From Congeria kusceri (Eukaryota; Mollusca; Bivalvia; Myida; Dreissenidae): a DNA stretch of 64,000 nucleotides. The stretch lies in the NCBI GenBank assembly GCA_027627225.1, contig CM051028.1, positions 21,406,201 through 21,470,200 of the forward strand. The letters are read 5' to 3'. Positions 48,591 to 60,954 of the stretch are shown one piece after another (the stretch's first letter is position 1; each line of letters opens with the position of its first letter). The position numbers and the translations under genes were made by a program. The notes under the pieces are model-generated. The model was not told the DNA's origin. It searched no databases and worked only from the letters and a program-made list of their open reading frames with translations.

Positions 48591-50961
48591 TTATCTTAAA
48601 CAGACAAAAAGTTGTCCGGTATCAATGTGACCATTGAAATTACAAATACAATTTCCTAATATTTAATGTCTGACTTGTAATTATCAATGACATTTATTTT
48701 GGACTACAAGAACCGTAGTGGTTACAATGCATATAAATAAGTGGACGCCACTATCCTATTAAAGCCTTATTTACTACATATTCGTTGTCCCAAGATTACT
48801 TGTGTGTTCCACAGTTCACTTCCCACTCAGATATTTTGCGTTAATTTTTTTGTCAGATTCTGTTTTGTTGTTTTCTCAACCAAGAATTTGTTTTCACAAA
48901 TTTTCCCTGTTTCCGTTTTACAGCGTCGATGGTCACCAAGGGTGTGGTAACCAAACAAACATGCGTCGTAACCTGGACTTGCACCAGATAAAAAAGCAAT
49001 ACTGCGCAAGGATACACTATTTGGTTTATATTTATATAGATTCATCACTACTTCCAATCCGAAAAAGGTAGGGACCCAATATTGTTATTTAATGGCTTCT
49101 GAAAAATGTTGGCTTTTAATACAAGCAAGACCAAGCACAATACTTAGTATTTTTATAATAGGACAAATATACACATGTAGCACTGTCGATGTGAACAATT
49201 AATCCCTGCTGCAACTTGCAAAAATAAGCATCACTGTTTAGGTGCAATTTAAGTTCACCTAAAATCGTTTCCAGTAAAATTTACATACATTTTACTTAAT
49301 ATTGTACTTTGAGCAATAATATTCCAAATGAATCTAGATTCGAATGTTAAAATTATCGGATTATCTTGAATTATTAAGATAACAAATAATTGTGGAATGG
49401 CAGTCAATTTGTGAAGGACTAAATACCCATATTTAAAGTCACAGCAGGACATTATAAATTCAAAGAAAACATTAAGGAAACCAAAAGTGTACAATTTATC
49501 GATACAAATAAATGTAGCATATATACATTGTTAAATTTTATATTTTTACAACCTAAGCAATAAACTGTAATGTTCTGCAATTGGTGACATTACGTTAATC
49601 ATCACATAATAGGTACCACAAATATGTTCGGTGATTGAATGCTGAACTCTATGTAGCAATACCATCAGAACGAAGTATATGTTATGCGTTTTGCACTATG
49701 TATATATTTTTTTAAGTTGTCTGTACGATCATACAACTGACATTGTGGCGAAAGTAAAGATAATCGATTAAGACTGGTTACCACATATTTCGATAAAACT
49801 AACTAAAGAAAAACACCCTTGCTGTATAATACATACTTAGCTAGTTTTTTATTACATTATAGTATTTGTCCCGACATACGATGTCTTGATAGTGTCTTAA
49901 TAGTTATAGTTCCACAATAACAAATGGTGTATTTTTTACATAAATAATTTAGTCAGTGAACAACAAAATATCATTTATCTATCAGGTGTACAATAAAAGT
50001 AGTCAATGTAATAATTGTCAAACTATACGATCATAAATAAAACATATTTTATGATGGGAAACAACACTAAACTTTTAGATACAGGCAAAATAACAATAAT
50101 AGGCAAATACAACAATAAACAATAATCTACCTGAATATATATCACACTTCTAAAATAAAACTCAGTTGTAACTCATTACTGTTCATATAACAACAAACTT
50201 TGTATATTTAACGGTACCACAATTTGCACGCCAACATACGCATTTATTTAATTCTAAGTAGAGAAATATAGAAAAATATCAGTGAGATATATCCCTATAT
50301 CACTCACAGTGTGGGACTATGTTTTTAAATTGTATTTAATTTGGACAATATTTAATTGTAGGTGCTATCACCATTTATCATATAGAATTACCAAAAAGAA
50401 AAGTAGTAAAGATTAATAACAGTAAATGTTAAGAATACATTGAACGGACTTTCCTCTTATTTTCTCATGGATTTTTCTAAGTCTTATTGAGCCAAGGAGA
50501 CTAGAACAGACAATGTCTTGCGGGTACAAGTTTTACCCACAAGGCTTTGGAGCTGGTCATCTGGTCCAAACTTTATTTTAGCATCCAAAGTATTTATTTT
50601 ATCCTTTGCACTTTATTAATTTCCCCATACTACACTTGCATTTGTTGTTTACTGTTGCTATAAACAGTAGTCTCCTTCTGTTTACATAATTGCTGTATGG
50701 CCGGTTCTCTAAAATCCAACAAGAATCCAACGTACCCTTAAGTAATAACTTGTGTTCATTAAGCAAGCACTTATTTATATTTTAATTTGTGTGTATTAAG
50801 TCTTTATATCCAGTATTGAGTAATCACGCTTAAGTATTTAAGTATTCAATGTGCCATTGTAAGAAGTTTTCAGCGTTCAGTTCTCCGCAATCTTGTTTTC
50901 TTCAAATGTTCGACCGACTTTGAACCAAATTGTGTTGTTAAATGCGAATAATTAATATTTT
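48591..50961. other. Intergenic, no supported gene
   Basis: 2.4 kb of AT-rich sequence. The short frames at 48741-49494 have no family resemblance. Confidence 0.45.
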
Positions 50962-51390
50962 AACAGAACAGAAGAACAGAACAGAACAGAAATTTATTAC
51001 GACTTGTACATAGTACATCGTCAGTCTTGACCATATTATATTACACATATCAAAAGGTCATGTGAAAAGGAAGTGATCATACAATAATAAAAATTCTACA
51101 TACTATCTAACTTAATACATGAAAGTGGTTGGAAACAATCGCATTATTACAAAATATTTATTAGACAGGGTGACAATAGGCTATTATGCTGTTGATATTT
51201 ATGGAAAATAAACTAAATGTTGACAATGGATTATTTAACGCATAACATGTGGATTATTATATTATTTTGCTAATAACAATAATAAATAACGCACATTTAT
51301 TTGCATAGATTAAATATGACAACAAATGTAACAATCGCACATGTCTATTTCTTATCAGTGTAAAAATAAATTTTTGTTGTATAACATAAA

Positions 51391-51480
51391 TGTGGAAAAT
51401 GGATTATCTAACAAATAACTTGTGAAAAATGGATTATCTAACAAATAACTTGTGAAAAATGGATTATCTAACAAATAACA
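51391..51480 (-). repeat. 30-bp tandem repeat in the LINE 3' UTR
   Basis: Three near-identical 30-bp copies containing TGTGAAAAATGGATTATCTA plus ACAAATAACT. A diverged relative lies at about 51215-51255. Confidence 0.95.
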
Positions 51481-51756
51481 TGTGAATTATTATGCTATTA
51501 TTAATAAATTGCATAGCAGTATTTGTGTATATTAAATGTGGTAACACCGGTAACAATCAGACATTTCTATTTCACATCGTGTAATGGCATTATTGGTACA
51601 ATTAATTGAAGCATAAACTAATAAGTTATTATGCGGTTTGGACTTGCGTAGAAATACACGCTTAAAACACGCTCTCTGATCATAAGAATTTTATACAAAA
51701 AAGAAACAAACAATCAAATAAACAAACAAACAACCAAACACGCGGGACATAACAAT

Positions 51757-53520
51757 TCAGCTGGTCGTACTCGTATTATGAACAACATTCAAGATGGACT
51801 TCCTGATTAACAGAGCTTCTTTAACAAAAACAGATAAATTAATAAGTTCTTTTTTAGTACATGTTCTCATAAGGCTTAAGAATTTATATACTGATGGCCG
51901 CATGAAATAATGTGATTTTATGTATTTTTTCCTGATGTCCTTATAACAAGGGCAGATTAAAATAAAATGGTATTCATCTTCAATGTCGCGTGAGTTACAA
52001 CTAATACAATATCTTTCTTCTCTAGCTATGCTATTATTACTGAACCTACCCGTTTGAATTCTTAATGGATGATTGGACATTCTTAATCTACAGAAGTAAA
52101 ATCTGAGACTTTTAGGTAAGGCATCTAAATATTTTTCATATTCAAACGATATTTTAAATTCTTTGTACAATATTAAAACTGGACTTTCAAGTGTGTGTAA
52201 CCAATCTTGTTTAAAACAATCTATGACTCTGCATTTAAATTCAGACAGAAATGCGTTTTTGTTAACAGAGTGGTAATTTTCAAACACGAACGCGAACCCA
52301 TAATCATTTAGGAGATTTTTTACATTCGTTACCCAATTTCTCTTTCCACTATTACAGTCTTTAAGAGCCTCGTTATAAACAACCCTTAATATAATATTAT
52401 CACTGTCTATAATTTTAAACCAGTATTTAATTATTCGAATGTATCTGTGAATATAAAGTGGATATCTGCCAAGTTCACCATAAACCGCAGCAGAACACGT
52501 ATTGCTTCTTACTCTTAGTAATCTTTTACAAAATTTAAGGTGAATTCTTTCTAGTTCCTTTGATTTGGTATAACCCCAAATTTCACACGAATAGTTAATT
52601 ATTGGTGATACAAATGCATCGAATAGTTGACAAAATGTTTTTGGCGAAAGATCAAAGTTGTTGCATTTACAAAATAAAACATTTAAAGATTTTAAGGCTT
52701 TGCCATTGAGATGTTCAATGTTTTTACAAAAGTTCCCTGTGTAATTAAAAACAGTACCTAGATAATTAAAATCATCCACAACTTCGATTGGTTGGCCATT
52801 ATAGGTCCACTTTTCATTTGCTGATAAGCCCCCACGTTTTCGGAAGACCATTATTTTAGTTTTTGTAATATTTACAGTTAGACCCCATGTATAACAATAT
52901 GAAAACAAATGATCCAAGTGCCTCTGAGTTTCTTCAGGAGTTTTACCTATGATAGCCATATCATCAGCAAACAACAACAAAATCAAAATTAAATCATCAA
53001 TACTTAAGCCTGAATCAATGTCACACTGCAAATAAAGCTCTAAATCTTCAACAAATAATGAAAACAAAAGAGGTGACATCACTTCCCCTTGTCGTAAACC
53101 CACAGCGTAATTGAAATATTCAGAGTAAGAAGAGCATACCTTAACACAAGATTTAACTTTTTGGTACATGTCTTTAACAATTCTTAGAAGTTTTCCATCA
53201 ATACCAGTTTTAAACATTTTTAACCAAAGCGCATTTCTATAAATAGAATCAAAACATTTCATCATGTCCACGTATATGACGTAAAGCCTCTTATTATCAT
53301 TGAGGTATTTCTGAACAAGAGAATGTAAAATAAAAATTGGATCTACTGTGGAACGCCCTTTACGAAATCCGAATTGAGCATCCGAAATACTGTTATTGTC
53401 AGTACAGAACGATTCAGTGCGTTTATTTATGACTGTAGTAAATAGCTTAGACATACAACTTACAAGTGTAATACCGCGATAATTATTAACTTCGCTTTTG
53501 TCGCCTTTTTTAACGCGCAT
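51757..53520 (-). CDS. LINE reverse transcriptase, N-terminally truncated
   Basis: A 587-residue open frame without endonuclease. It opens in the fingers of the RT (KKGDKSEVNNYRGITLVS), then FGFRKGRSTVD, motif A YVDMMKCFDS (83-92), LRQGEVMSPLLFSLF (142-156) and the catalytic LLFADDMAIIG (182-192), followed by the thumb with NYLGTVF. The C-terminus has a Cys/His motif (ERYCISCNSRDIEDEYHFI) and CPCY, related to the fragment at 27930-28405. All RT active-site residues are present and there are no stops. The endonuclease and start region are missing, so the copy cannot move by itself. Clade: LINE with a short-repeat tail, not assigned further. Confidence 0.88.
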   Translation of the reverse strand: MRVKKGDKSEVNNYRGITLVSCMSKLFTTVINKRTESFCTDNNSISDAQFGFRKGRSTVDPIFILHSLVQKYLNDNKRLYVIYVDMMKCFDSIYRNALWLKMFKTGIDGKLLRIVKDMYQKVKSCVKVCSSYSEYFNYAVGLRQGEVMSPLLFSLFVEDLELYLQCDIDSGLSIDDLILILLLFADDMAIIGKTPEETQRHLDHLFSYCYTWGLTVNITKTKIMVFRKRGGLSANEKWTYNGQPIEVVDDFNYLGTVFNYTGNFCKNIEHLNGKALKSLNVLFCKCNNFDLSPKTFCQLFDAFVSPIINYSCEIWGYTKSKELERIHLKFCKRLLRVRSNTCSAAVYGELGRYPLYIHRYIRIIKYWFKIIDSDNIILRVVYNEALKDCNSGKRNWVTNVKNLLNDYGFAFVFENYHSVNKNAFLSEFKCRVIDCFKQDWLHTLESPVLILYKEFKISFEYEKYLDALPKSLRFYFCRLRMSNHPLRIQTGRFSNNSIAREERYCISCNSRDIEDEYHFILICPCYKDIRKKYIKSHYFMRPSVYKFLSLMRTCTKKELINLSVFVKEALLIRKSILNVVHNTSTTS

Positions 53521-53999
53521 CTACGAGTTTAATCACCTTGAATTGCTTGCGAGTGCGTTTGAATGTCATTACTGCGTAAACTATTATTACATCTTAACAC
53601 GTATGCTCACGCTATTTTTAAAGCACATGCGTTTACAACACATGACAGATTCAGTTATAGAAACAATGGTATAACGAGTGAGTCTTAAAATTATCAAAAG
53701 CAACAGCACTTGCATTTACTCAACTACATTTGAATATGCTAGAGGAACAGCTATTACCAGGCAATATAACATTTGTTGGAATCAATTTATGCGAAAAAAT
53801 AGATGGAAGTTAATCATAGTGTGTAGTAACCTAGGATGGCGCATGAAAGCTTGAAAGCTTATTTCCGATGCGGTCCTTCGATAACAATACTTACATAGGT
53901 TAACAAAAACAACATAAACATATTAAAGATTTTGAAAATTGGAAGTTTCATAAATCATTATGTTACTATAGCATATTATGTAAACAGTGTTCGGTTTAA
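53521..53999. other. Intergenic, no supported feature
   Basis: No gene recognised between the two LINE copies. Confidence 0.5.
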
Positions 54000-54632
54000 C
54001 CAAGGCAATAGCGTATTTTTACATAAAAGTACATGTACATAACAGCGCACAATTCAGTAATTTGTTGCAAAGCTTAAAAGATGATTCTTAACAGCTGCTT
54101 TAAAGTGATCTATTTTATCTATCCTTTTAATGTAATCTGGTAGAGAATTCCAGTCATTGGTGGCTACACTGAAGAATGTAGTGTTAGCTTTATCGTATCT
54201 TGTAGGAACATTAAATTGTACAGCTGGTATCTAGTTGAATAATGGTGCATATCTTAAACAAGCACAGAATTTTCTTTCATATAGGAATGGCATTTGTTAT
54301 GAAATATTTTTAAAACATGAACAAGTCGTAAGTGTTTGTTTCTGTAATCTATGTTTAGCAGTTGCTAATTGGACAGAATATTGTTATTTACACTCTCTCT
54401 AGGTCCCTTATTGTTAATAAATCTGACAATCTTGTTTTGGCATATTTGAAGTTTGTTTTTAATTATTTCTTCAAACTAGGGTACCAGGAAGAACGATCAT
54501 TGTCCACATGACATTGAATGAGTGCAGGACACAAGTATTTCCTAGTTTAAACATCTAAGAATTTTGCTAATGTATACATAATAATAATAATGATCGAACA
54601 AACACGTTTGTTTATTTAATGTTAATACACTA

Positions 54633-54660
54633 AACGTTTCCGCATGATGCTTTCATCCGT
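54633..54660 (-). ncRNA. Possible decayed hammerhead-type motif
   Basis: On the minus strand the PLE 3' region contains CGGATGAAAGCATCATGCGG followed by AAACG. This recalls a minimal hammerhead core (CUGAUGA, short stem II, GAAA) as known from the ends of many Penelope-like elements. The U of CUGA is G here and the stem is very short, so it would not be active as it stands. It is a suggestion from motif and context only. Confidence 0.3.
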
Positions 54661-54907
54661 AGTAATAAAAATAATAAACATAAACAAAGGAAGTGAAGTC
54701 GACGTCATACAGTGACGTTACGTCGTGTGGCGGAAAAATAATGGCCTGTAAGAAATGTAAAATAGCATTATGCTGACATATATAGAACACATAATCATGA
54801 TAGTATAAAATGTTGGATCACAGTTGATTCATCAGCCTATTAATTATAATATAATTCAAAACACAGTAATAGGCAAACATCGAATATATGTCAAGTATGT
54901 GAACGTA

Positions 54908-55195
54908 TTATATATCGTACAGCACTTTGTTATTAAGATCGTTAGGAAGCATAGTCTTTAATGTGTGTATCCAAAACGTTTCTTTACATAAACGGTCTAG
55001 ATTATTATTAAACACATCTATTGGAACAAAAGAGAAATCTGATAATGTACAATTATTGTCTAAAGACCCAAAATGGGTTGCAACATGTGATACAGGATTT
55101 ATTGAACAGTTTCTTATATCAAATCTATGGTTATTCATTCTGCGGGAAGCATTTTGATTGGTTTGTCCGACATATTGTTTATTACATTTTTTTTA
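54908..55195 (-). pseudogene. GIY-YIG endonuclease domain of the Penelope-like element
   Basis: The minus-strand frame reads KCNKQYVGQTNQ, then RRMNNHRFDIRN, HFGSLDNNCTLSDFSF, RLCKETFWIHTLKTMLPNDL and NNKVLYDI before a stop at 54908. This is the C-terminal endonuclease of canonical Penelope elements: the QYVGQT strand, the Arg/His helix and the late Glu (KETFWI). The first tyrosine motif of GIY is blurred by frame changes around 55200. Upstream, 55182-55613 encodes the linker (SLPNIADIIHKYWDLL, KRPKNIQNSLVRC). Confidence 0.7.
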
Positions 55196-58100
55196 CATGT
55201 AATAAGCTATATAACATCACGTGAAGTACATCATTGTGCAGATCATATGTTAAACCAGTAACGCTACTATTGAATTGAGAACATACGTTGATATTATCAT
55301 AATGCGTACATCTTTGTCGTTTACATTTACCCGATGAATGTAATTTGGTACTGTTATACACTGAACATCTAACAAGACTGTTTTGTATATTCTTAGGTCG
55401 TTTATAGGCCAAAATAGGCTTAAAAGAATGTAAAGACTTTACACTTTCTTTGTCAGATAACCGTAATAGATCCCAGTATTTGTGTATAATATCAGCAATA
55501 TTAGGCAGTGATGTGTTGAATAATACAGTAAATGGTATCACTGAATTAGTACTTTTCTGCGTAACACCCAATGCGCTATACTGCGACATATTTTTCACTT
55601 TTGCAAAAATCAATCTGCTATTACATTTTAAGGATAGTTTCTATTTTCAAAATATTTGTGTAGACTAGCTAAAGACTGTTTAAATACACCATCATCGGAG
55701 ATAATACGCCTGTAGCGTTTAGTCTGACTATATGGTATACCCCGTTTACAAGAGATGGGGTGAGATGATGTTAAATCTAAGTATAAATGCATATTAGTAG
55801 GTTTACAAAATATATCTGTTATAACAGTTTCAGATTCACTTTAAGATATAGATACATCGAGGAAAGACGCAGACTTTTGAGATATACAATGGGTAAATTT
55901 TATAGTAGGATGGAATTTATTTAAAGCATCTATACAAGTATTAAGGTCTTCTAAAGAACTATTCCATATCATGAAATGTCATATAAAAATCTAAGCCAAA
56001 CATCTGGTTTTAGAGGCACATTAGTAAGAAAATCTTCTTCTAATTTTCCCATAAAAAGTGAGGCATAAGAAGGCGCCATAGGGCTACCCATGGCTGTACC
56101 CATAGTTTGTTAAAATCAAAGCAGTTATTTTCAATACAAAACTTTAAGACGAGAAACAATATTGTTGACAACAGATTCACCTGATAAAGAACTATGACTG
56201 TTAAGATCTAGGTATTTTACATCTTGCGCAGATTCAATAGTGTGATGATTACAAATAACCTTGAAGTTTCCTACTTGCTTTAATTTACGTTTTGTGCCAA
56301 ATATAACACATTATGTTTTTATAAGATGTAAAGACAAGTTGTTGTCCACCAGCCAGGACGTACAAAGTTCTAGAACTTTACCAAGTTTTGTAGAAATAGC
56401 ATCTGGATTTTTATCGGCAAATACAATAGCACTATAATCTGCATACAAAACTAATTTACAATCAGGATCAATACTAATAATTATATCATGTTTATAGCAT
56501 AAAAAACAGGAGTGGTCCCTAAATACTACCCTGGGGGACACCACAGGTTACAGGTTTTAAGTCAGATAAGGCATTGTTCACACTTACTGTTTGTTTTCTA
56601 CCACTTAAGTAAGACATGGACCAGCCAGTATTTTGGATTCTCATAAGATTAAGTTTCCCGCATAGTATATCATGGTCCACTGTATCGAAAGCTTTTTGAA
56701 GATCCAACATAATCATGCCAGTGTACAGTCCCTTAGAATTGTTTATTCTGATAAGGTCTAGCAGATGAACAAGGCAAGTGTCAGTGGAATAGGAATTTCT
56801 CAAACGTGATTGGAGTTCATAAAGTAAATTATTGTCTGTAAAAAACTGCTTCAGTTGTGAATATATAGATTTTTTCTAAATTTTTGACACTACACTCAGC
56901 AATTTTCATGTCATATGGTACAACATTTTTAGATATCGACACATTTACAATATGTGTATTAGATATTTTTATCAACACAGAAGCATCTTTTAAAAATCTA
57001 GCTGGTACCTTATCTAAACCGGTACTTTTAGATGCATTTAGATTATTCAGTTCCTTGATAACAAAGGATTCGGTCACATGCCTTAAGAATAAATTCTTAT
57101 TTTGATAATGTTTTTCTGTGTACAAAATTAACAGAGCTTTTGACTTGAGATCAAACAGTTTTTGTGGAGAAGACAGTTTTTCAACTGGTTTGGAGGCAAC
57201 AGTGGTAAAAAAATTGTTAAAGTGATTTGCAATTGAGTAGGGTTGTGGCAAAGTTCCCCATCAATATTCCGAATTACGTTGTTATTACCAGTACTTTACA
57301 TGTTGCCACAGCCTTTTGGGTTAAGTTTTGTTTTCAGAAATTTGATCAGCGGAATAATTGGACTTAGCCTTTTTCACTTCTCTTTGCAAAGCATTTCTAT
57401 GTTGACAATACAATCAGTAATCTTCATGCATGCCATGTTTCCTAAATTTGTACAAATAACAGTCTCTGATTTTAATAAGATTTTAGATTTCTGGGGACAT
57501 CCAATTTCTTTAACAGGAGCTATAGAATTCAATACTTACATAAAAGCATTGCCAACATTTTTAGCATAAATACATTTGTTCGATTCAGCCTGACCCAGCA
57601 TGTTAACAAATAATTCCTTTGTGTAGTTATTTTTTTAACACATCAAACTTTAATAAAATTGTGTTTGGAAAAAGTTTGACTGTGAATTTTTCTAGTGCAA
57701 AAAGTCATTTATTCCTATAGGTAGGTATACAGCCGAATTGTGAAAGTCTAAATTTCGAATTTGTAATAATATGGTCAATAATACTAGTGGAAGTTTTTGT
57801 TATTCTGGTAGCTTCTTTCATTACTTGCTGTAGGTCAACATTTAAGTAAACTAGAGTAAGACTTAAATAAAGTACTTGATTTCTGTTTGTAGCAAATGTT
57901 AAAATCACCAAGAAGGTTTGTTTCACCATCAGATCTTAGATTTGACAAAATAGTTTGTAAATGTTCAATTAAATTTGACTGTTTTGTGGGTCTGTTAATA
58001 AAACCTACAACAATAGGTTTAGTTTTGGGTAAATGGAGTTCAATAAAAATGCATTCATAATTGGTTGTGTTATAGTCATTTCTAACAGTAAATGCAATAT

Positions 58101-58260
58101 AATTTCTCACATAACAAATTACACCACCACCGTGTCTGTCCCTATCTTTGCAAATGATTGAGTAGTTGTCGATATGTATTTCACCGTAGTTAATAGATGG
58201 ATCAGTCCAGGTTTCAGTAACACAAATGACAGTAGATTTAGTTTTTAAGAAAAAATGTGA

Positions 58261-59700
58261 ATTTCGAGAACGGAAGCACTTTCACTTTATATACGTACTT
58301 TTAACTTAAATATATTTAAACCTAGCAGTGAGTGTTAACTTCTTGATTTGAAAGTCGGACATTATTCAACGACTACGTTTTTCCAATTGCATGTAGTTAA
58401 ACTTAAATAAATTTAGAAACCTGGATTCTGCGTTGCCGATACATATACTGTACAGCATAGTAGACTATTGTACTGCACACACGCAAGTCAAAGATTTTGC
58501 GGTTTAAATTGCTTCACTAATCCAAGGCACTTTTTTTCGTAATCCAACATGGCGCAGGAATGTTTATTACTAACGCCGATTATTACGCATTAAAGAGAAA
58601 ATAGTACTGACATAAAACTGAAAACATCGGGTTAATAATCCATTCAAAATAATTCAAATGTACAAAATATTTAATAGCATTCAAATAAAAAGAAAAATTG
58701 TGAAGCGCTCGTGAAAATAATAATTGTCTCCCTTTCCAGTGATGATATCACGCGTTATCACGCCGAAAACAACAAATATCCTCTATATATTACATTATTG
58801 TTGACTTCCCAAGCTAAGTTTAGTTTAATTTTGTTAGGAAAGCGTCTTTATTGTTCAAATGCGTTCCAATGAAGATGAAGTCTTAAAGGTAACAAGTCAA
58901 TGATATTCGTATTGCTTGAAGAGACTAACGTGCACCGGGTACATATTAAATAGGTTGAGCAGTTGCTCAATGTAATTTAGTGTATAATAACTCGAAATGC
59001 GTGTATGCGTCACTATTAGTTCGAGCCGCCACAATACACATCTTTATTCAGGTGGCAATACAGACATCAATATGCTGTAATAATTTGCTTGTTTGTATCA
59101 TTTGTTACTGAATATTGCTCTTCAGTTTGCAACTCGTTTTGCCACTAAGTAAACCTCATGACTTCAAATGGCGATCATCACACATCTCATTTTACATTCG
59201 TTTGCAAACTAGATTATATATGAACAAGCATTGCTGATAGTTGTTGTCCATTTGTAAACCGTTGAAACACATTGAGTATTCATGGACTACAGCTCTTTGA
59301 ATTGGTAACGTTATGTTTCCTCCTTAATTTATTGCCCGGTAGCATATAGAAATGAAATACACGTTCGTATGTCGCGCATGTGTGCGTATACGTGCTTGCG
59401 TGTGTCTGTTCTACAATGACTATTTAATAAGACGTTTAACCATTTCAAAAGCAATGTTTCAAAATTATGAAGAGCGTCGCGATAGTTTGGTATATTTAGA
59501 AATTCATTGTTTTCCATAGAAGCATCAACGATGTGCATTGTTTTTGACGTCCCTAGATATCAGACGCTCTTATTCAATTCATGTCGCTGATGCTGTTTGC
59601 GAGACATGAATGAACCTAGATTCTAACATAGCTTTAGGTGCATGCATTTATGATAATGTTGGGAAATGTGAATAGTGGTTTTCTGCAGATGGTTATGTAT
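58261..59700. other. Intergenic, no supported gene
   Basis: AT-rich DNA between the LINE remnant and BTB copy C. The frame at 59329-59538 has no family resemblance. Confidence 0.45.
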
Positions 59701-60347
59701 TTAGGAATAGTTAGTTGGCAACTCGCTTTTCAATTTCTGTTTCACAACATCAGGAAGAATTGTAAATTCTTCGCACAAGAGAATTTCTGAAATGAAACAT
59801 TTTGCCTTGTTGTACCTTAATTTTGTATCATAGCTAAGACAAAATTCGTAAGCCATTCGTATTGCCCTTAATTGATTTTTTACGTGATATAATTCCTCTT
59901 GTAGCTGTCCCCACGTGTCATTCACGGCCCTCCAGTATAGCCCTTGTGTCGGTCTCTCATGCAAGTTACAGGATATGTCAGCAATAGCCTGTCTTATGTT
60001 ATTTTCATCCAACAGTTTTGCCATTAAAAGCTTACTATCAGTTTGAAAAAGTTCCATTCTTTTGCATGCAAGTCTATTGATCTTCATCTCGTTTTTATCG
60101 GATATGCTATGCGTGCGCATAGCCTTTTCTCTAACTTCTAGAGAAAATTCAGACAACACATCTATGCAAAGTTCAATTAAATTGTAACGATTAAATGTTT
60201 CCGCGCATTTTAAATAGTTACATATATTTTCGCAACTGGATTTAGTGTTTTCCCGGATGACCTCGAGAAGACATTCTTCGCACACCTCCGCTAGCTTCGA
60301 AACTTGATATTCACATGCCAACTGTAATATTAAAAGCGCATTTTCAG
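59701..60347 (-). CDS. BTB/POZ protein, terminal exon (copy C)
   Basis: Begins after the acceptor TTTTTTTTTCAG and joins in phase 1 to the exon ending at 61525: YPDQKESVT-A-ENALLILQLACEYQV. The second half of the BTB fold (ENALLILQLACEYQVSKLAE, VCEECLLEVI) is followed by a helical tail: NICNYLKCAETFNRYNLIEL, CIDVLSEFSLEVREKAM, ACKRMELFQ, LRAIRMAYEFCL and LPDVVKQKLKSEL. The stop is at 59701. The tail is the most diverged of the three copies and has an extra segment (RPTQGLYWRAVNDTWGQLQE). With its upstream exons the coding length is 24+241+647 = 912 nt, 303 aa, the same as copy A. Probable BTB adaptor; partner unknown. Confidence 0.85.
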
Positions 60348-60954
60348 CTGAAAAAAAAACAAACAGAATATAATAAGAAACATCACTGCTGGAAAAACCT
60401 GTGCAGTTATTTGTTTTAGTTTTAGAATATATATAGATATATAGTCATATTCAGAACACAGTGTCTTGCACCTTACACGAACGACTAACATTTAAAACAT
60501 ATATGAAAGAGATTACAACCTCTATACCAATTTGAAAACTTACACGCTCTTTACATTAAGAGAACTCGAGAATATCGAATGACGAAAAGTATTGTACAAA
60601 ATAAAAATTAAATAAGAGTTGAACCTCATTCGTGCTGAATATAGAATTTGTGTTATATTTGTGCCACTATAAAATGTTAATATTTCACTAGACAAAAAAC
60701 AGAAGTGTCTTTGTTTCAACGGTACAGGATGTTAGATCTACATTTTTTTTCAATACTGCTTAATATGCAAAACAGATACATGTGTATTTCATTCAACGAA
60801 ACAAAGTCTGAAATTTCGATTCGCGTGTACTTGTATAATTTTAATTTATCCGCCGTATATAAGCGAAATGACGAAGAGTGGGAGCTGATACATACAACGA
60901 AATGACGAAGCCTTTCTCGGAGAAGAGCATTTGAACTTAAGAATATAAGTGCTA

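Larger units (their letters stand above)
50962..53520 (-). mobile_element. 5'-truncated LINE with TTCTG-type 3' tail
   Basis: The minus-strand element begins inside its RT gene at 53520 (a TAG lies directly before the ATG, so upstream coding sequence was lost on insertion). It carries an open RT frame to 51757, a 3' UTR of about 770 bp, and ends at 50962-50990 in TTCTGTTCTGTTCTGTTC, a short tandem tail in place of poly(A), as is usual in CR1-like groups. No convincing target duplication was found. Confidence 0.8.
54579..56133 (-). mobile_element. Nested Penelope-like element, truncated and decayed
   Basis: A Penelope-like element inserted into the LINE on the same strand. Next to the 5' junction is FCIENNCFDFN, then after a frame change TMGTAMGSPMAPSYASLFMG (56110-56050), the diagnostic Penelope RT block. 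The YIDD site has decayed to LYDIS-stop. Downstream come SHPISCKRGIPYSQTKRYRR (55760), a linker and a GIY-YIG domain (listed separately). The 3' end is an (ATT)n run against the junction. TGTAT occurs at both junctions (54574-54578 and 56134-56138), a plausible 5-bp target duplication. The LINE protein reads SRLKVLY before and AKFLDV after it, adjacent in related LINEs, which places the junctions closely. Confidence 0.8.
54000..58260 (-). mobile_element. CR1-like LINE remnant split by a Penelope-like element
   Basis: Fragments of one LINE lie in order on the minus strand. Endonuclease: TETWTDPSINYGEIHIDN, RDRHGGGVICYVRN, GFINRPTKQ and LLGDFNICY (58250-57870), then SIIDHIITN near 57760. RT: NASKSTGLDKVPARFLKDA (57040), LDLQKAFDTVDHDIL (56690), VTCGVPQGSI (56530), LVLYADYSAI (56450, FADD decayed to YADY), and KYLDLNSHSSLSGES to VSRLKVLY near 56135. 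After the nested element the same protein resumes at about 54570: AKFLDV, NKLQICQNKIVRFINN, RYDKANTTFFSVATNDWNS, LPDYIKRIDKIDHFKAAV and a stop at 54054-54056. Many stops and frameshifts make it inactive. The plus-strand frame at 57243-57569 is a shadow. Confidence 0.85.

Noticed and set aside
57243..57569. 108-aa plus-strand frame
   Set aside because: Antisense to the decayed CR1-like LINE, whose motifs lie on the minus strand on both sides.
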